Assembly: GCA_027485485.1 (NCBI GenBank)
Contig: JAIXQY010000234.1
Span: forward strand, 1 to 42,403
Direction of reading: 5' to 3'
Length of the DNA stretch: 42,403 nt
DNA from: Sphingomonadales bacterium
GTDB taxonomy: Bacteria > Pseudomonadota > Alphaproteobacteria > Sphingomonadales > Sphingomonadaceae
The first letter of the stretch is position 1; each line of letters begins with the position of its first letter. This document shows, piece by piece, positions 9,800 through 19,846 of the stretch. The notes under the pieces are model-generated. The model was not told the origin of the DNA. It was given only the letters and a program-made list of their open reading frames with translations, and searched no databases. A program made the translations under genes and the position numbers.

Positions 9800-10145
9800 T
9801 GGCGGAACTGGCCCGCTGAACTGGCGCGCTCCTCCTCGCCGAGAACGCGGCTTTGGCCCCGGCAATCCTTTTGGCGATGCCGGCTTCGCGCTTGGACTGA
9901 GAAGGATCGCGCCCGGCCTGGGCAGCCTTGCGCGCTTCGTCACGCGCGGCGCGCGCTTCCTTCAAACTGACCTCAGGGTAACTCCCCAACGCCAGCTTCT
10001 TTTCCTTGCCGTCCAGCCGGTACTTCAAGCGCCACAGCTTTGACCCGCTGGCAGTGACCAGCAGGTAGAGCCCTTTCTCGTCCGCGAGCTTGCAATCCTT
10101 GGATTCGAGCTTGGCCAGCCGTACCGCTGTATAAGTGAGTGCCAT
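9800..10145 (-). pseudogene. Truncated tyrosine-type integrase: only the N-terminal Arm/DUF4102 region remains
   Basis: MALTYTAVRLAKLESKDCKLADEKGLYLLVTASGSKLWRLKYRLDGKEKKLALGSYPEVSLKEARAARDEARKAAQAGRDP matches the integrase N-terminus. The catalytic domain is absent; the frame then runs antisense into the sigma gene. Left boundary approximate. Confidence 0.8.
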
Positions 10146-10320
10146 CTCACGCCCTTCCCAGCATGACTGGAAAACCGCGCTTCAAAAGGCCCCCAAAAAA
10201 GCCCCCAGAGTATATCGATTGCAGGCGAACACCGGCAACCAATGGCGGTCAACCAGAGGGCTAAACTACATGTTTTGAAGGGTTTTTTCAACCGGTCGCG
10301 CACACGCGGGACCGGTGAAA

Positions 10321-10407
10321 TGGTGCCCAGAAGAGGACTCGAACCTCCACGCCCTTGCGAGCGCCAGCACCTGAAGCTGGTGCGTCTACCAATTCCGCCA
10401 TCTGGGC
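10321..10407 (-). tRNA. tRNA-Leu(CAG), CCA end encoded
   Basis: Reverse complement GCCCAGATGGCGGAATTGGTAGACGC ACCAGCTTCAGGTGCTGGC ... GGTTCGAGTCC TCTTCTGGGCACCA: 7-bp acceptor stem, anticodon loop TTCAGGT, T-arm, class II variable arm. Confidence 0.95.
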
Positions 10408-10560
10408 ACGGGGTAGGCGGCGGCTGATATGGGTGGAATCGGGGCTTGTCAACTGCTGTGGCCAAGAAAATGCCCGCGGGCCCGGCATTTGCCGCCGTAT
10501 GGGCGTCGCCACCAAAGTGTCGCAAGACAAGGCGGGGCAAGGCCGCTAAAGCCCGGTGAC

Positions 10561-11550
10561 ATGAGCCAGAATCATGCAGACATGGCGCCGTTGCCGGCCG
10601 GCGCGCTGATCACCGTGGTGGGTGGGGCCGGTTTCATCGGGCGCTATGTGGTGCAGACGCTGGCGCGGGCCGGCTATCGGGTGCGCGCAGTGTCCCGCCA
10701 TGCCGACAGCGCCCTGTTCCTGAAGCCGCTGGGCGATCTGGGCCAGATCCAGGTGGTTTCGGGCAATATCAACAGCGATGCCGATATGGCCGCCGCCTTT
10801 GCCGGGGCCAGTGCCGGGGTCAATCTGGTGGGCATATTGGCAGAAAGCGGCAGCCAGCGCTTTGATGCCCTGCAGGCGCAAGGGGCGGGCCGCGCGGCGC
10901 GGGCAGCGGCAGCCGCCGGCGCCACGGCCTTTGTGCAGGTGTCGGCCATCGGTGCCGATGCCGGCAGCCGCATCGCCTATGCCCGCAGCAAGGGCGAAGG
11001 CGAGCAGGCGGTGCTGGCGGCGATGCCGGGCGCGGTGATCCTGCGCCCCAGCCTGGTGGGCGGGCCGGAAGACCAGTTCTTCAACCGCTTTGCCGGCATG
11101 GCGCGCATTGCGCCGTTCCTGCCGGCGATTGCGGGCAGCAGCCTGTTCCAGCCGGTCTATGTCCACGATGTCGCCAATGCCGTGCTCGCCGGGCTCACCC
11201 GGCCCGAGGCGCGCGGGCAGATCTTTGAACTGGGCGGCCCGGATGTGCTCAGCTTTGCGACCATTCTGCAGATGATTTCCGATCTCACCGGGCTGGACCG
11301 GCCGGTCGTGTCATTCTCGGACTTCACCTCGGGCCTGCTGGCGCGGGTGGGCGATGTGCTGCCGTTCATGCCGATGAATTCGGATCAGCTTGCCATGCTG
11401 AAACAGGGCAATGTCGTTTCCGCCGGCGCCCGCACGCTGGCCGATCTGGGGGTGACGGCCACACCGCTGGCGGCGTTCCTGCCGGCCATGCTGGCGCGCT
11501 ATCGCCGCGGCGGGCGCTTTGCGGCGCCGGGTCAGGACGGCACAGCGTGA
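10561..11550 (+). CDS. NAD-dependent epimerase/dehydratase-like protein (complex I NDUFA9-like family)
   Basis: ALITVVGGAGFIGRYVVQTLARAGYRVRAVSR...: extended SDR/NmrA-like Rossmann fold. Confidence 0.85.
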   Translation: MSQNHADMAPLPAGALITVVGGAGFIGRYVVQTLARAGYRVRAVSRHADSALFLKPLGDLGQIQVVSGNINSDADMAAAFAGASAGVNLVGILAESGSQRFDALQAQGAGRAARAAAAAGATAFVQVSAIGADAGSRIAYARSKGEGEQAVLAAMPGAVILRPSLVGGPEDQFFNRFAGMARIAPFLPAIAGSSLFQPVYVHDVANAVLAGLTRPEARGQIFELGGPDVLSFATILQMISDLTGLDRPVVSFSDFTSGLLARVGDVLPFMPMNSDQLAMLKQGNVVSAGARTLADLGVTATPLAAFLPAMLARYRRGGRFAAPGQDGTA

Positions 11551-12353
11551 ACCAGCCCGATCTTCTCACCATCATCCTGCTCGGCATTGTCGAGGGGCTG
11601 ACCGAATATCTGCCGGTGTCCTCCACCGGGCACCTGATCCTGGCCGGCGAGCTGCTGGGCTTTTCCGGGGAGGCCGGGGCAACCTTTGACATCGCCATCC
11701 AGTCCGGCGCGATCCTGGCGGTGCTGGTGGCCTATTGGGGGCGGTTTGTCGGCGTGGGGCGCGGGCTGCTGCAACGCGAACCATCCGCCTTTGCCTTCCT
11801 GCGCAACGTGTTGCTCGGCTTCCTGCCGGCGGCGATCATGGGCGTGCTGTTCATCAAGGCAGTCGAAGCGCTGCTGGAAAGCCCGATGACGGTGGCGGTC
11901 TCGCTGATTGTTGGTGGCGTGGCCATCCTGTGGATCGAAAAGCGCATGGGCGAGCCCAGGGTGTTTGGCGTGGAAGCGCTGACCACGCGCAATTCGCTGC
12001 TGATCGGTCTGGGCCAGTGCATCGCCATGATCCCCGGCGTGTCGCGATCGGGCGCCACCATCATGGCGGCGCTGATGCTGGGGGTGGACCGCAAGACGGC
12101 GGCGGAGTTCAGCTTCTTCCTTGGCGTGCCGACCATCTCGGGCGCCACCGTGCTGATGCTGTGGAAGAACCGCGACACGCTGGATGCCTCCAACCTTGGC
12201 GCCATCGGCATCGGCTTTGCCGTCAGCTTTGTGGTGGCACTGGCGGTGGTGAAGGGCTTTGTGGCGCTGGTCAGCCGTTTTGGTTTCGCGCCCTTTGCCT
12301 GGTATCGAATCGTGGCCGGCAGCGCGGCGTTGGTGTGGCTGACGTTGCGATAG
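11547..12353 (+). CDS. uppP: Undecaprenyl-diphosphatase
   Basis: LLGIVEGLTEYLPVSSTGHLIL, GVSRSGATIMAALMLGVDRKTAAEFSFFLGVPTISGA: BacA/UppP signature motifs. Confidence 0.95.
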   Translation: MNQPDLLTIILLGIVEGLTEYLPVSSTGHLILAGELLGFSGEAGATFDIAIQSGAILAVLVAYWGRFVGVGRGLLQREPSAFAFLRNVLLGFLPAAIMGVLFIKAVEALLESPMTVAVSLIVGGVAILWIEKRMGEPRVFGVEALTTRNSLLIGLGQCIAMIPGVSRSGATIMAALMLGVDRKTAAEFSFFLGVPTISGATVLMLWKNRDTLDASNLGAIGIGFAVSFVVALAVVKGFVALVSRFGFAPFAWYRIVAGSAALVWLTLR

Positions 12354-12503
12354 GGCCGAAGTGGCCATTATGTGGGCGAAAACAGGCCCGGATTTCGGTT
12401 CAAGCCCAGCGTTAGGGCATAAATACTGACCTAATATGCGCTTTTCCCGTGACAAGGGCGCATTGATATGGTTTGGGCTGCCGCATCGAAAGGACAGCCG
12501 GCC

Positions 12504-13937
12504 ATGGGCGCAACAAAATTGCTGAAGTTTGTCGAGCGGGACCAGGCCTATCCGGCCAAGCGCGAGGCCGAAGCACGGGCGCAGGATTTTCTGGAGATCA
12601 GCCGCCCCTTCATCCTGGCCAAGGCCGAGGAACAGGCCGGGCGTTGCAGCCAGTGCGGCGTGCCGTTCTGCCAGGTGCATTGCCCGTTGCAGAACAACAT
12701 CCCGGATTGGCTGAAGCTCACTGCCGAAGGGCGGCTGGAAGAAGCCTATGAAGTGTCCGCCGCGACCAACGCCATGCCGGAAATCTGCGGCCGCATCTGC
12801 CCGCAGGACCGGCTGTGCGAAGGCAATTGCGTGATCGAGAAGGATTTCGGCAGCGTCACCATCGGTTCGGTGGAAAAATTCATCACCGACACCGCGTGGG
12901 ACATGGGCTGGGTGAAGCCGCTGAAGCCGGTGGCCGACCGGTCAGGCCAATCCGTGGCCATCATCGGCGCCGGCCCGGCCGGGTTGACCGTGGCCGAAGC
13001 GCTGCGCGTCAAGGGCTATGATGTGCATGTCTATGACCGGCACGACCGGGCCGGTGGCCTGCTCACTTATGGCATTCCCGGCTTCAAGCTGGAAAAGCCG
13101 GTGGTGATGCGCCGGGTGGAACGGCTGGCGGCGGGCGGCGTGCACTTCCACCAGAATTTCGCCGTGGGCCGGGATGCCAGCCTGGCCGATCTGCGGGAAC
13201 GCCATGATGCCGTGCTGATCGCCACAGGCGTGTACAAGGCGCGCGCGGTGGATGTGCCGGGCGCCAACGGCCCCAGCACGCTGGAGGCGCTGGATTATCT
13301 GATCGCCGCCAACCGCGCCGATTTTGGTGACAGCGTGCCCGACGCGGCGCAGCTCGATGCCGCCGGCAAGCATGTCGTGGTGATCGGCGGCGGCGACACT
13401 GCGATGGATTGTGTGCGCACCGCCATCCGCCAGGGCGCGGCCAGCGTGAAATGCCTGTATCGCCGTGACCGCGAGAATATGCCGGGTTCGGCGCGCGAAG
13501 TGGCCAATGCCGAGGAAGAGGGCGTGGAGTTCGTGTGGCTGGCCGCCCCGGCCGAAATCACCCCCGATGGCGTGGTGGCGCAGGCGATGCGGCTGGGCCA
13601 GCCCGGCGCCGATGGCCGGCGCGCGCCCGAAGCCGATGCCGGCAACCGCTTCACTGCCCGCGCCGATCTGGTGATCAAGGCGCTGGGCTTTGATGCCGAA
13701 GATCTGCCCACCCTGTTCGGCGCGCCCGAACTGCCGGTGACGCGCTGGGGCACGGTGCGCATCGATCATCGCACGATGATGACCGGGATGGACGGCGTGT
13801 TTGCCGCCGGCGACATCGTGCGCGGAGCGTCGCTGGTGGTGTGGGCGGTGCGCGATGGGCGTGACGTGGCGGCCCAGATGCACCAATATCTGCGCGCCAA
13901 AGCAAATGTCGCGGCCGGTGCGGCGGCTGCGGCCTGA
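12504..13937 (+). CDS. gltD: Glutamate synthase small subunit
   Basis: CSQCGVPFCQVHCPLQNNIPDWLKL..., CGRICPQDRLCEGNCVI, VAIIGAGPAGLTVAEALR, VIGGGDTAMDC. Confidence 0.95.
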   Translation: MGATKLLKFVERDQAYPAKREAEARAQDFLEISRPFILAKAEEQAGRCSQCGVPFCQVHCPLQNNIPDWLKLTAEGRLEEAYEVSAATNAMPEICGRICPQDRLCEGNCVIEKDFGSVTIGSVEKFITDTAWDMGWVKPLKPVADRSGQSVAIIGAGPAGLTVAEALRVKGYDVHVYDRHDRAGGLLTYGIPGFKLEKPVVMRRVERLAAGGVHFHQNFAVGRDASLADLRERHDAVLIATGVYKARAVDVPGANGPSTLEALDYLIAANRADFGDSVPDAAQLDAAGKHVVVIGGGDTAMDCVRTAIRQGAASVKCLYRRDRENMPGSAREVANAEEEGVEFVWLAAPAEITPDGVVAQAMRLGQPGADGRRAPEADAGNRFTARADLVIKALGFDAEDLPTLFGAPELPVTRWGTVRIDHRTMMTGMDGVFAAGDIVRGASLVVWAVRDGRDVAAQMHQYLRAKANVAAGAAAAA

Positions 13938-13962
13938 TCCTGTCCGCCCCTGAGGAGTTGCC

Positions 13963-14577
13963 ATGTCGTTTCTGTCGACCATCCTGATTGCCAGCGTTGC
14001 CACCCTTGGTGGGGCCACCGCCCAGCCACCGGCTGCCCCGCGCGTGCCGCCGGCCCCGCCGCCGGTGAAGGCCGATGCCGCCACCATGCAGGCCGCCAAC
14101 GCGCTGGTGGCGCAACTGGGCATGAAGGCCAATCTGCAGCGCCAGATGAATGGCACCCTGGCCCAGATGAAGCGCGGCAATGTGATCGGCTCCATGCTGG
14201 CGCAGCAGCCGGGCTTCATCCCGGCCTATCAGGCCAACAAGGCGAAATTCGATGCGGCGCTGCAGAAGGCCGGCGCCATCCAGGCCGAGATCGCCGCCAA
14301 GGTGATCCAGCAGAACAGCAACGCCGTGCTGGCCGCCGCCGCCCAGGCCTATGCCCGGCAATATACGGCGGCCGAACTGAATGCGCTCATCGCCTTTTAT
14401 CGCAGCCCGCTCGGCGTGAAGATGGCGGCGCGGCAAAACCTGGTGCAGCAGGAAATCGCCCTGCAAACCGGGCGGTTGATCGGTGCGAAGATTGATGCCG
14501 CCATGCAGGCAAATGGCGCACGCATCGGCGCCGCGCTCGCCCCGCTGAACAGCGCCGCGCCGCCGCCCAAGAAATAA
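13963..14577 (+). CDS. DUF2059 domain-containing exported protein
   Basis: Signal peptide plus NALVAQLGMKANLQRQMNG... and YTAAELNALIAFYRSPLGVKMAARQ, a DUF2059-type pattern. Confidence 0.78.
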   Translation: MSFLSTILIASVATLGGATAQPPAAPRVPPAPPPVKADAATMQAANALVAQLGMKANLQRQMNGTLAQMKRGNVIGSMLAQQPGFIPAYQANKAKFDAALQKAGAIQAEIAAKVIQQNSNAVLAAAAQAYARQYTAAELNALIAFYRSPLGVKMAARQNLVQQEIALQTGRLIGAKIDAAMQANGARIGAALAPLNSAAPPPKK

Positions 14578-14602
14578 GCCCGTCCTTTCGGAAGCCACGC
14601 CC

Positions 14603-17600
14603 ATGACCAACCAGCCGATCTTCACCGCCAGCGCTGCCGAGCGTGCCCGCATGGCCGAACAGGGCATGTATCGCCCCGAACTGGAAGGCGATGCCTGCGG
14701 CGTGGGCCTGGTGGCCGCCACCGATGGCCGGCCGCAGCGCCGGGTGGTGACGGCGGCGATCGATGCCCTGAAGGCGGTGTGGCACCGCGGCGCCGTGGAT
14801 GCCGATGGCAAGACCGGCGATGGCGCCGGCATATTGGTGGAAATCCCGATCGATTTCTTCCACGAACATGTCGAGCGCCATGGCCAGAAGCCGGTGGCCG
14901 GCCTGCTGGCCGTGGGCCAGGTGTTCCTGCCGCGCACCGATCTGGGCGCGCAGGAAGCCTGCCGCACCATCGTCGAATCGGAAATCATCGGCTTTGGCTA
15001 CAAGGTCTATGGCTGGCGGCAGGTGCCGGTGGATATCAGCTGCATCGGCGACAAGGCGATGCTGAGCCGTCCGGAGATCGAGCAGATCATGATCGCCGGC
15101 CCGGTGGACCAGGGTGAGGACGCCAAGGAACAGTTCGAGAAAGACCTGTTCCTGATCCGCCGCCGCATCGAGAAGAAGGTGATCGAAGCCCAGATCCAGG
15201 GCTTCTACTTCTGCTCGCTGTCGTGCCGCACCCTGATCTACAAGGGGCTGTTCCTGGCGGAATCGCTCAGCGTTTTCTATCCCGATCTCAACGACGAGCG
15301 GTTCGTTTCCCGCTTTGCCATCTATCACCAGCGTTATTCCACCAACACCTTCCCGCAATGGTGGCTGGCCCAGCCGTTCCGCACGCTGGCCCACAATGGT
15401 GAGATCAACACCATCCGCGGCAACAGCAACTGGATGAAAAGCCACGAGATCAAGATGGCGGCCGCCGCGTTTGGCGAGCATTCCGAGGATATCAAGCCGT
15501 TGATCCCGGCTGGCGCGTCAGACACGGCGGCGCTGGATGCGGTGTTCGAAGCCTTTGTCCGCTCCGGCCGCGATGCGCCGACCGCCAAGCTGATGCTGAT
15601 CCCGCAGGCCTGGCAGAAGGACGACACGCTCGATCCCGCCACGCGCGCCATGTATGCCTTCTTCGCCAGCCTGATGGAGCCGTGGGACGGGCCGGCGGCG
15701 CTGGCGATGACCGATGGCCGCTGGGTGGTGGCCGGGCTTGACCGCAACGCGCTGCGGCCCATGCGCTACTGCCTCACCCGCGATGGCCTGCTGATCACCG
15801 GCAGCGAGGCTGGCATGGTGGTGGTGCCGGAAGTCGACGTGGTGAAGAAGGGCGCGCTGGGCCCCGGCGAGATGATCGCGGTGGATCTTGATGCGGCGCC
15901 GGCGCAGTTCTTCAGCGATGCCGAAATCAAGGCCAAGGTGGCCGGCGCGCAGGATTATGCCGCGCTGGTGGCCGGCTTCACCAATTTCGAAGCGCTGCCC
16001 GGCCGCCAGGGCCCCGAGCCCGGCGCGGCCTATGCCCGCGATGCGCTGCGCCGCCGCCAGATCGCCGCCGGCCAGACCATGGAAGACATGGAACTGATCC
16101 TCGCCCCCATGGTGGAAGACGCCAAGGAGGCCGTGGGCAGCATGGGCGATGATGCGCCGCTGGCGGTGATTTCCGAAAACGCCCGCAACCTCAGCCACTT
16201 CTTCCGGCAGAATTTCAGCCAGGTCACCAACCCGCCGATCGACAGCTTGCGCGAGACCCGCGTGATGAGCCTGAAGACGCGCTTTTCCAACCTCACCAAC
16301 ATCCTCGACGATGAAGCCACCCAATCGGGCGTGATGGTGATGGATTCGCCCACGCTGACCAATCGCGACTGGCAGGTGCTGAAGGATCATTTCGGCCGCC
16401 AGGTGGCCGAGATTGACTGCACGTTCGATATCGCCAGCGGCCCCTCTGGCCTGCGCGCCGCCATCGCCCGCATCCGCGCCGAAGCCGAAACGGCGGTGCG
16501 CCAGGGCAAGACGCAATTGTTCCTCACCGATGAGCATCAGTCGGCCACCCGCGCCGGCATCGCCATGATCCTCGCCACGGCCGGTGTGCACACCCACCTC
16601 GTGCGCAAGGGCCTGCGCACCTATGTCAGCATCAACGTGCGCGCCGCCGAGGCGCTGGACACGCATTATTTCGCCGTGCTGATCGGTGTGGGCGCCACCA
16701 CGGTGAATGCCTATCTGGCGCAGGAGGCGATTGCCGATCGCCATGCCCGCGGCCTGTTCGGCGCGCTGATGCTCAGCGAATGTGTCGCCCGCTACAAGAA
16801 GGCGGTTGATGACGGCCTGTTGAAGATCATGGCCAAGATGGGGATCGCGGTCATCTCCTCCTATCGCGGCGGGTACAATTTTGAAGCCGTTGGCCTGTCG
16901 CGCGCGCTGGTGCATGATTTCTTCCCCGGCATGCCGGCCAAGATTTCGGGCGAGGGCTTTGAATCGCTGTTCATCAACGCCCAGCTGCGCCACGACAAGG
17001 CGTGGGATGAGGATGTGATCGCGCTGCCGGTCGGCGGCCTCTATCGCTGGCGCGCCAATGGCGAGGCGCACGCCTGGAGCGCCCAGCTGATCCACCTGCT
17101 GCAAACGGCGGTGAGCCGCGACAGCTACAGCGATTATCAGAAGTTCAGCCGCGGCGTGCAGGCGCTGCCGCCGATTTCCCTGCGCGATCTGCTGGATTTC
17201 GTGCCGGGCACGCGCGCGGTGCCGATCGAGTCGGTCGAATCCGTCACCGAAATCCGCAAGCGCTTCGTCACGCCGGGCATGAGCCTGGGCGCATTGTCAC
17301 CCGAAGCGCATGAGACGCTGGCGATTGCGATGAACCGTATCGGCGCCAAGGCGGTTTCGGGCGAAGGCGGCGAGGACAAGGCCCGCTTCACGCCCTATGC
17401 CAATGGCGACAATGCCAACAGCGTGATCAAGCAGATCGCCTCCGGGCGCTTTGGCGTGACGGCGGAATATCTGAACGCCTGTGAGGAGATCGAGATCAAG
17501 GTCGCACAGGGTGCCAAGCCCGGCGAGGGCGGCCAGCTGCCCGGCTTCAAGGTGACCGAACTGATCGCCAAGCTGCGCCACTCCACCCCCGGCGTGACGC

Positions 17601-19153
17601 TGATCAGCCCGCCGCCGCACCACGATATCTATTCGATCGAGGATCTGGCCCAGCTGATTTATGACCTCAAGCAGATCAACACCCGCGCCCGGGTGTGCGT
17701 GAAGCTGGTGAGCAGCGCCGGCATCGGCACGGTGGCGGCCGGCGTGGCCAAGGCCCATGCCGATACCATCCTGATTTCCGGTAACGTCGGCGGCACCGGC
17801 GCCTCCCCGCAAACCAGCATCAAATATGCCGGCACGCCGTGGGAAATGGGCCTGTCCGAAGTCAACCAGGTGCTCACCCTCAACGGCCTGCGGCACCGGG
17901 TGAAGCTGCGCGCCGATGGCGGCCTGAAAACCGGGCGCGACGTGGTGATCGCCGCCATATTGGGTGCCGAGGAGTTCGGCATCGGCACCATGAGCCTGGT
18001 GGCCATGGGCTGCATCATGGTGCGCCAGTGCCACAGCAACACCTGCCCGGTGGGCGTGTGCACGCAGGACGATGCCCTGCGCGAAAAATTCGGCGGCTCG
18101 CCGGAAAAGGTCATCAACCTGATGAGCTTCATCGCCGAAGAGGTGCGCGAGATCCTCGCCCGGCTGGGCTGCCGCAGCCTGGATGACGTGATCGGCCGCA
18201 CCGAATTGCTGCGCCAGGTCAACCGCGGTGCCGAGCATCTGGACGATCTGGATCTGAACCCCATCCTGGCCAAAGTCGACGCGCCCGATGCGATGCGGCG
18301 CTGGGGCCTGGGCGATGGCCGCAATCCGGTGCCCGACAGCCTGGATGCCGACATGATCCGCGATGCGGCCCATCTGCTGGAACGCGGCGAGAAGATGCAG
18401 CTGGCCTATACGGTGCGCAACACCCACCGCGCCGTGGGCACGCGGCTTTCGGGGGAGATCACCCGCCGCTTCGGCATGACGGCGCTGGCACCCGGCCACG
18501 TCCATATCCGCCTGCGCGGGTCCGCCGGCCAGTCGCTGGGCGCGTTCGCCGTGCAGGGCGTGAAGCTGGAGGTGTTTGGCGAGGCCAATGATTATGTGGG
18601 CAAGGGGCTTTCCGGCGCCACCATCGTGGTGCGGCCCTTCCCGTCCAGCCCGCTGGCCAGTCAGGACAATGCCATCATCGGCAACACCGTGCTCTATGGC
18701 GCCACCTCGGGCCGGCTGTTTGCCGCCGGCCGCGCCGGGGAGCGCTTTGCGGTGCGCAACAGCGGCGCCACCGTGGTGGTGGAAGGCTGCGGTGCCAATG
18801 GCTGCGAATATATGACCGGCGGCACCGCGGTGATCCTGGGCGCCACCGGCGACAATTTTGGTGCCGGCATGTCGGGCGGGATGGCCTTTGTGCTCGATCG
18901 TGATGGCGGCTTCGAACACCGGGTGAACCGCGAAAGCGTGACCGTGCAGAGGCTGCAATCGGCGCATTGGGAAACGCTGGTGCATGATCTGATCAGCGAG
19001 CATGTCGCCGAAACCGGCTCGAAATGGGCCGCTGGCCTGCTGGCCGAATGGGACCGCACGCGTGAGGCGATCTGGCAGGTCTGCCCCAAGGAAATGCTCA
19101 GCCGCCTGCCGCATCCGTTGAATGACAGCCCGGCCAGCATTGCGGCAGAATAA
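14603..19153 (+). CDS. gltB: Glutamate synthase large subunit
   Basis: 1516 aa; DACGVGLVAATDG (class II amidotransferase Cys region), HQRYSTNTFPQW, GEGGQLPGFKV, CHSNTCPVGVCTQ, C-terminal glutamate synthase repeat domain. Confidence 0.97.
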   Translation: MTNQPIFTASAAERARMAEQGMYRPELEGDACGVGLVAATDGRPQRRVVTAAIDALKAVWHRGAVDADGKTGDGAGILVEIPIDFFHEHVERHGQKPVAGLLAVGQVFLPRTDLGAQEACRTIVESEIIGFGYKVYGWRQVPVDISCIGDKAMLSRPEIEQIMIAGPVDQGEDAKEQFEKDLFLIRRRIEKKVIEAQIQGFYFCSLSCRTLIYKGLFLAESLSVFYPDLNDERFVSRFAIYHQRYSTNTFPQWWLAQPFRTLAHNGEINTIRGNSNWMKSHEIKMAAAAFGEHSEDIKPLIPAGASDTAALDAVFEAFVRSGRDAPTAKLMLIPQAWQKDDTLDPATRAMYAFFASLMEPWDGPAALAMTDGRWVVAGLDRNALRPMRYCLTRDGLLITGSEAGMVVVPEVDVVKKGALGPGEMIAVDLDAAPAQFFSDAEIKAKVAGAQDYAALVAGFTNFEALPGRQGPEPGAAYARDALRRRQIAAGQTMEDMELILAPMVEDAKEAVGSMGDDAPLAVISENARNLSHFFRQNFSQVTNPPIDSLRETRVMSLKTRFSNLTNILDDEATQSGVMVMDSPTLTNRDWQVLKDHFGRQVAEIDCTFDIASGPSGLRAAIARIRAEAETAVRQGKTQLFLTDEHQSATRAGIAMILATAGVHTHLVRKGLRTYVSINVRAAEALDTHYFAVLIGVGATTVNAYLAQEAIADRHARGLFGALMLSECVARYKKAVDDGLLKIMAKMGIAVISSYRGGYNFEAVGLSRALVHDFFPGMPAKISGEGFESLFINAQLRHDKAWDEDVIALPVGGLYRWRANGEAHAWSAQLIHLLQTAVSRDSYSDYQKFSRGVQALPPISLRDLLDFVPGTRAVPIESVESVTEIRKRFVTPGMSLGALSPEAHETLAIAMNRIGAKAVSGEGGEDKARFTPYANGDNANSVIKQIASGRFGVTAEYLNACEEIEIKVAQGAKPGEGGQLPGFKVTELIAKLRHSTPGVTLISPPPHHDIYSIEDLAQLIYDLKQINTRARVCVKLVSSAGIGTVAAGVAKAHADTILISGNVGGTGASPQTSIKYAGTPWEMGLSEVNQVLTLNGLRHRVKLRADGGLKTGRDVVIAAILGAEEFGIGTMSLVAMGCIMVRQCHSNTCPVGVCTQDDALREKFGGSPEKVINLMSFIAEEVREILARLGCRSLDDVIGRTELLRQVNRGAEHLDDLDLNPILAKVDAPDAMRRWGLGDGRNPVPDSLDADMIRDAAHLLERGEKMQLAYTVRNTHRAVGTRLSGEITRRFGMTALAPGHVHIRLRGSAGQSLGAFAVQGVKLEVFGEANDYVGKGLSGATIVVRPFPSSPLASQDNAIIGNTVLYGATSGRLFAAGRAGERFAVRNSGATVVVEGCGANGCEYMTGGTAVILGATGDNFGAGMSGGMAFVLDRDGGFEHRVNRESVTVQRLQSAHWETLVHDLISEHVAETGSKWAAGLLAEWDRTREAIWQVCPKEMLSRLPHPLNDSPASIAAE

Positions 19154-19216
19154 GCCTGGCCTTGAAACCGGGCCCTTCGCTGCTATATACAAGCAACACA
19201 GTTGAAGGACCCGGTG

Positions 19217-19552
19217 ATGGCCAAGACCAATGATCCCCTGATCGAAACGCTGATGCAGCTGGCGGTCACCGCCGCGCCGCTCATCCGCAAGGCGCGCGAT
19301 TCGGGCATTTTCCGCACCGAAACCATCATGGAAGCCGAAATCGTGCGGCCGGAAGCGCCCAAGCCGCCGGAGCCGCCCAAGGCCGAAGCCGCGCCGGAAG
19401 CGCCCGCCGCCCCGGCCGCGCCCGATGCGTCCATTGGCGCGATGCAGGATATCATCGTGCGCCAGGCCCTGCGCATCAACGCGCTGGAAGCCGAAGTGGC
19501 GGCGCTGAAGGCGGCGGCCGAGCAGAAGCCCGCACCGCCGCCCGAAGCCTGA
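19217..19552 (+). CDS. Small hypothetical protein (Pro/Ala-rich, C-terminal coiled-coil-like segment)
   Basis: MAKTNDPLIETLMQLAVTAAPLIRKARDSGIFRTETIMEAEI...; plausible RBS (GAAGGA) upstream. Confidence 0.6.
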   Translation: MAKTNDPLIETLMQLAVTAAPLIRKARDSGIFRTETIMEAEIVRPEAPKPPEPPKAEAAPEAPAAPAAPDASIGAMQDIIVRQALRINALEAEVAALKAAAEQKPAPPPEA

Positions 19553-19846
19553 TCAGCCCTTCTTGAACAGCACCTTGCCGCGCTGTTCGACATAGAGCTT
19601 CTCGAACGTGGCGGGATCGAAATAGGCTTCCACCCGGCCGGTGTCGGGCATCACGCCATAAACCTCGTAACAGCCGCCATCCACCTTGGCCTTGGCCACG
19701 GTCCAGCCCTGCTTGGTCAGCTCGGCCTTCAGCGCCTCGATCGGCTTCATGTCGGCCGGGGCCACGTTGCACTTCAACTTGCCGGTGGCGAGCGCTGGGC
19801 CCGCCAGCAGCATCGCCGCCATCATCATCACAACACGCATGTTCAT
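19553..19846 (-). CDS. PepSY-domain-like exported small protein
   Basis: MNMRVVMMMAAMLLAGPALATGKLKCNVAPADMKPIEALKAELTKQGWTVAKAKVDGGCYEVYGVMPDTGRVEAYFDPATFE: PepSY-like fold pattern. Confidence 0.72.
   Translation of the reverse strand: MNMRVVMMMAAMLLAGPALATGKLKCNVAPADMKPIEALKAELTKQGWTVAKAKVDGGCYEVYGVMPDTGRVEAYFDPATFEKLYVEQRGKVLFKKG

Noticed and set aside
11532-12680. 382-aa minus-strand ORF over uppP
   Set aside because: Shadow ORF opposite a clearly recognised uppP; His/Gln-rich and without domain signal.
15518-19192. Long antisense ORFs (528 aa at 15518-17104 and 631 aa at 17297-19192) opposite gltB
   Set aside because: High-GC shadow ORFs: His/Gly/Ala/Arg-rich compositions with no domain pattern, fully inside the clearly coding gltB.
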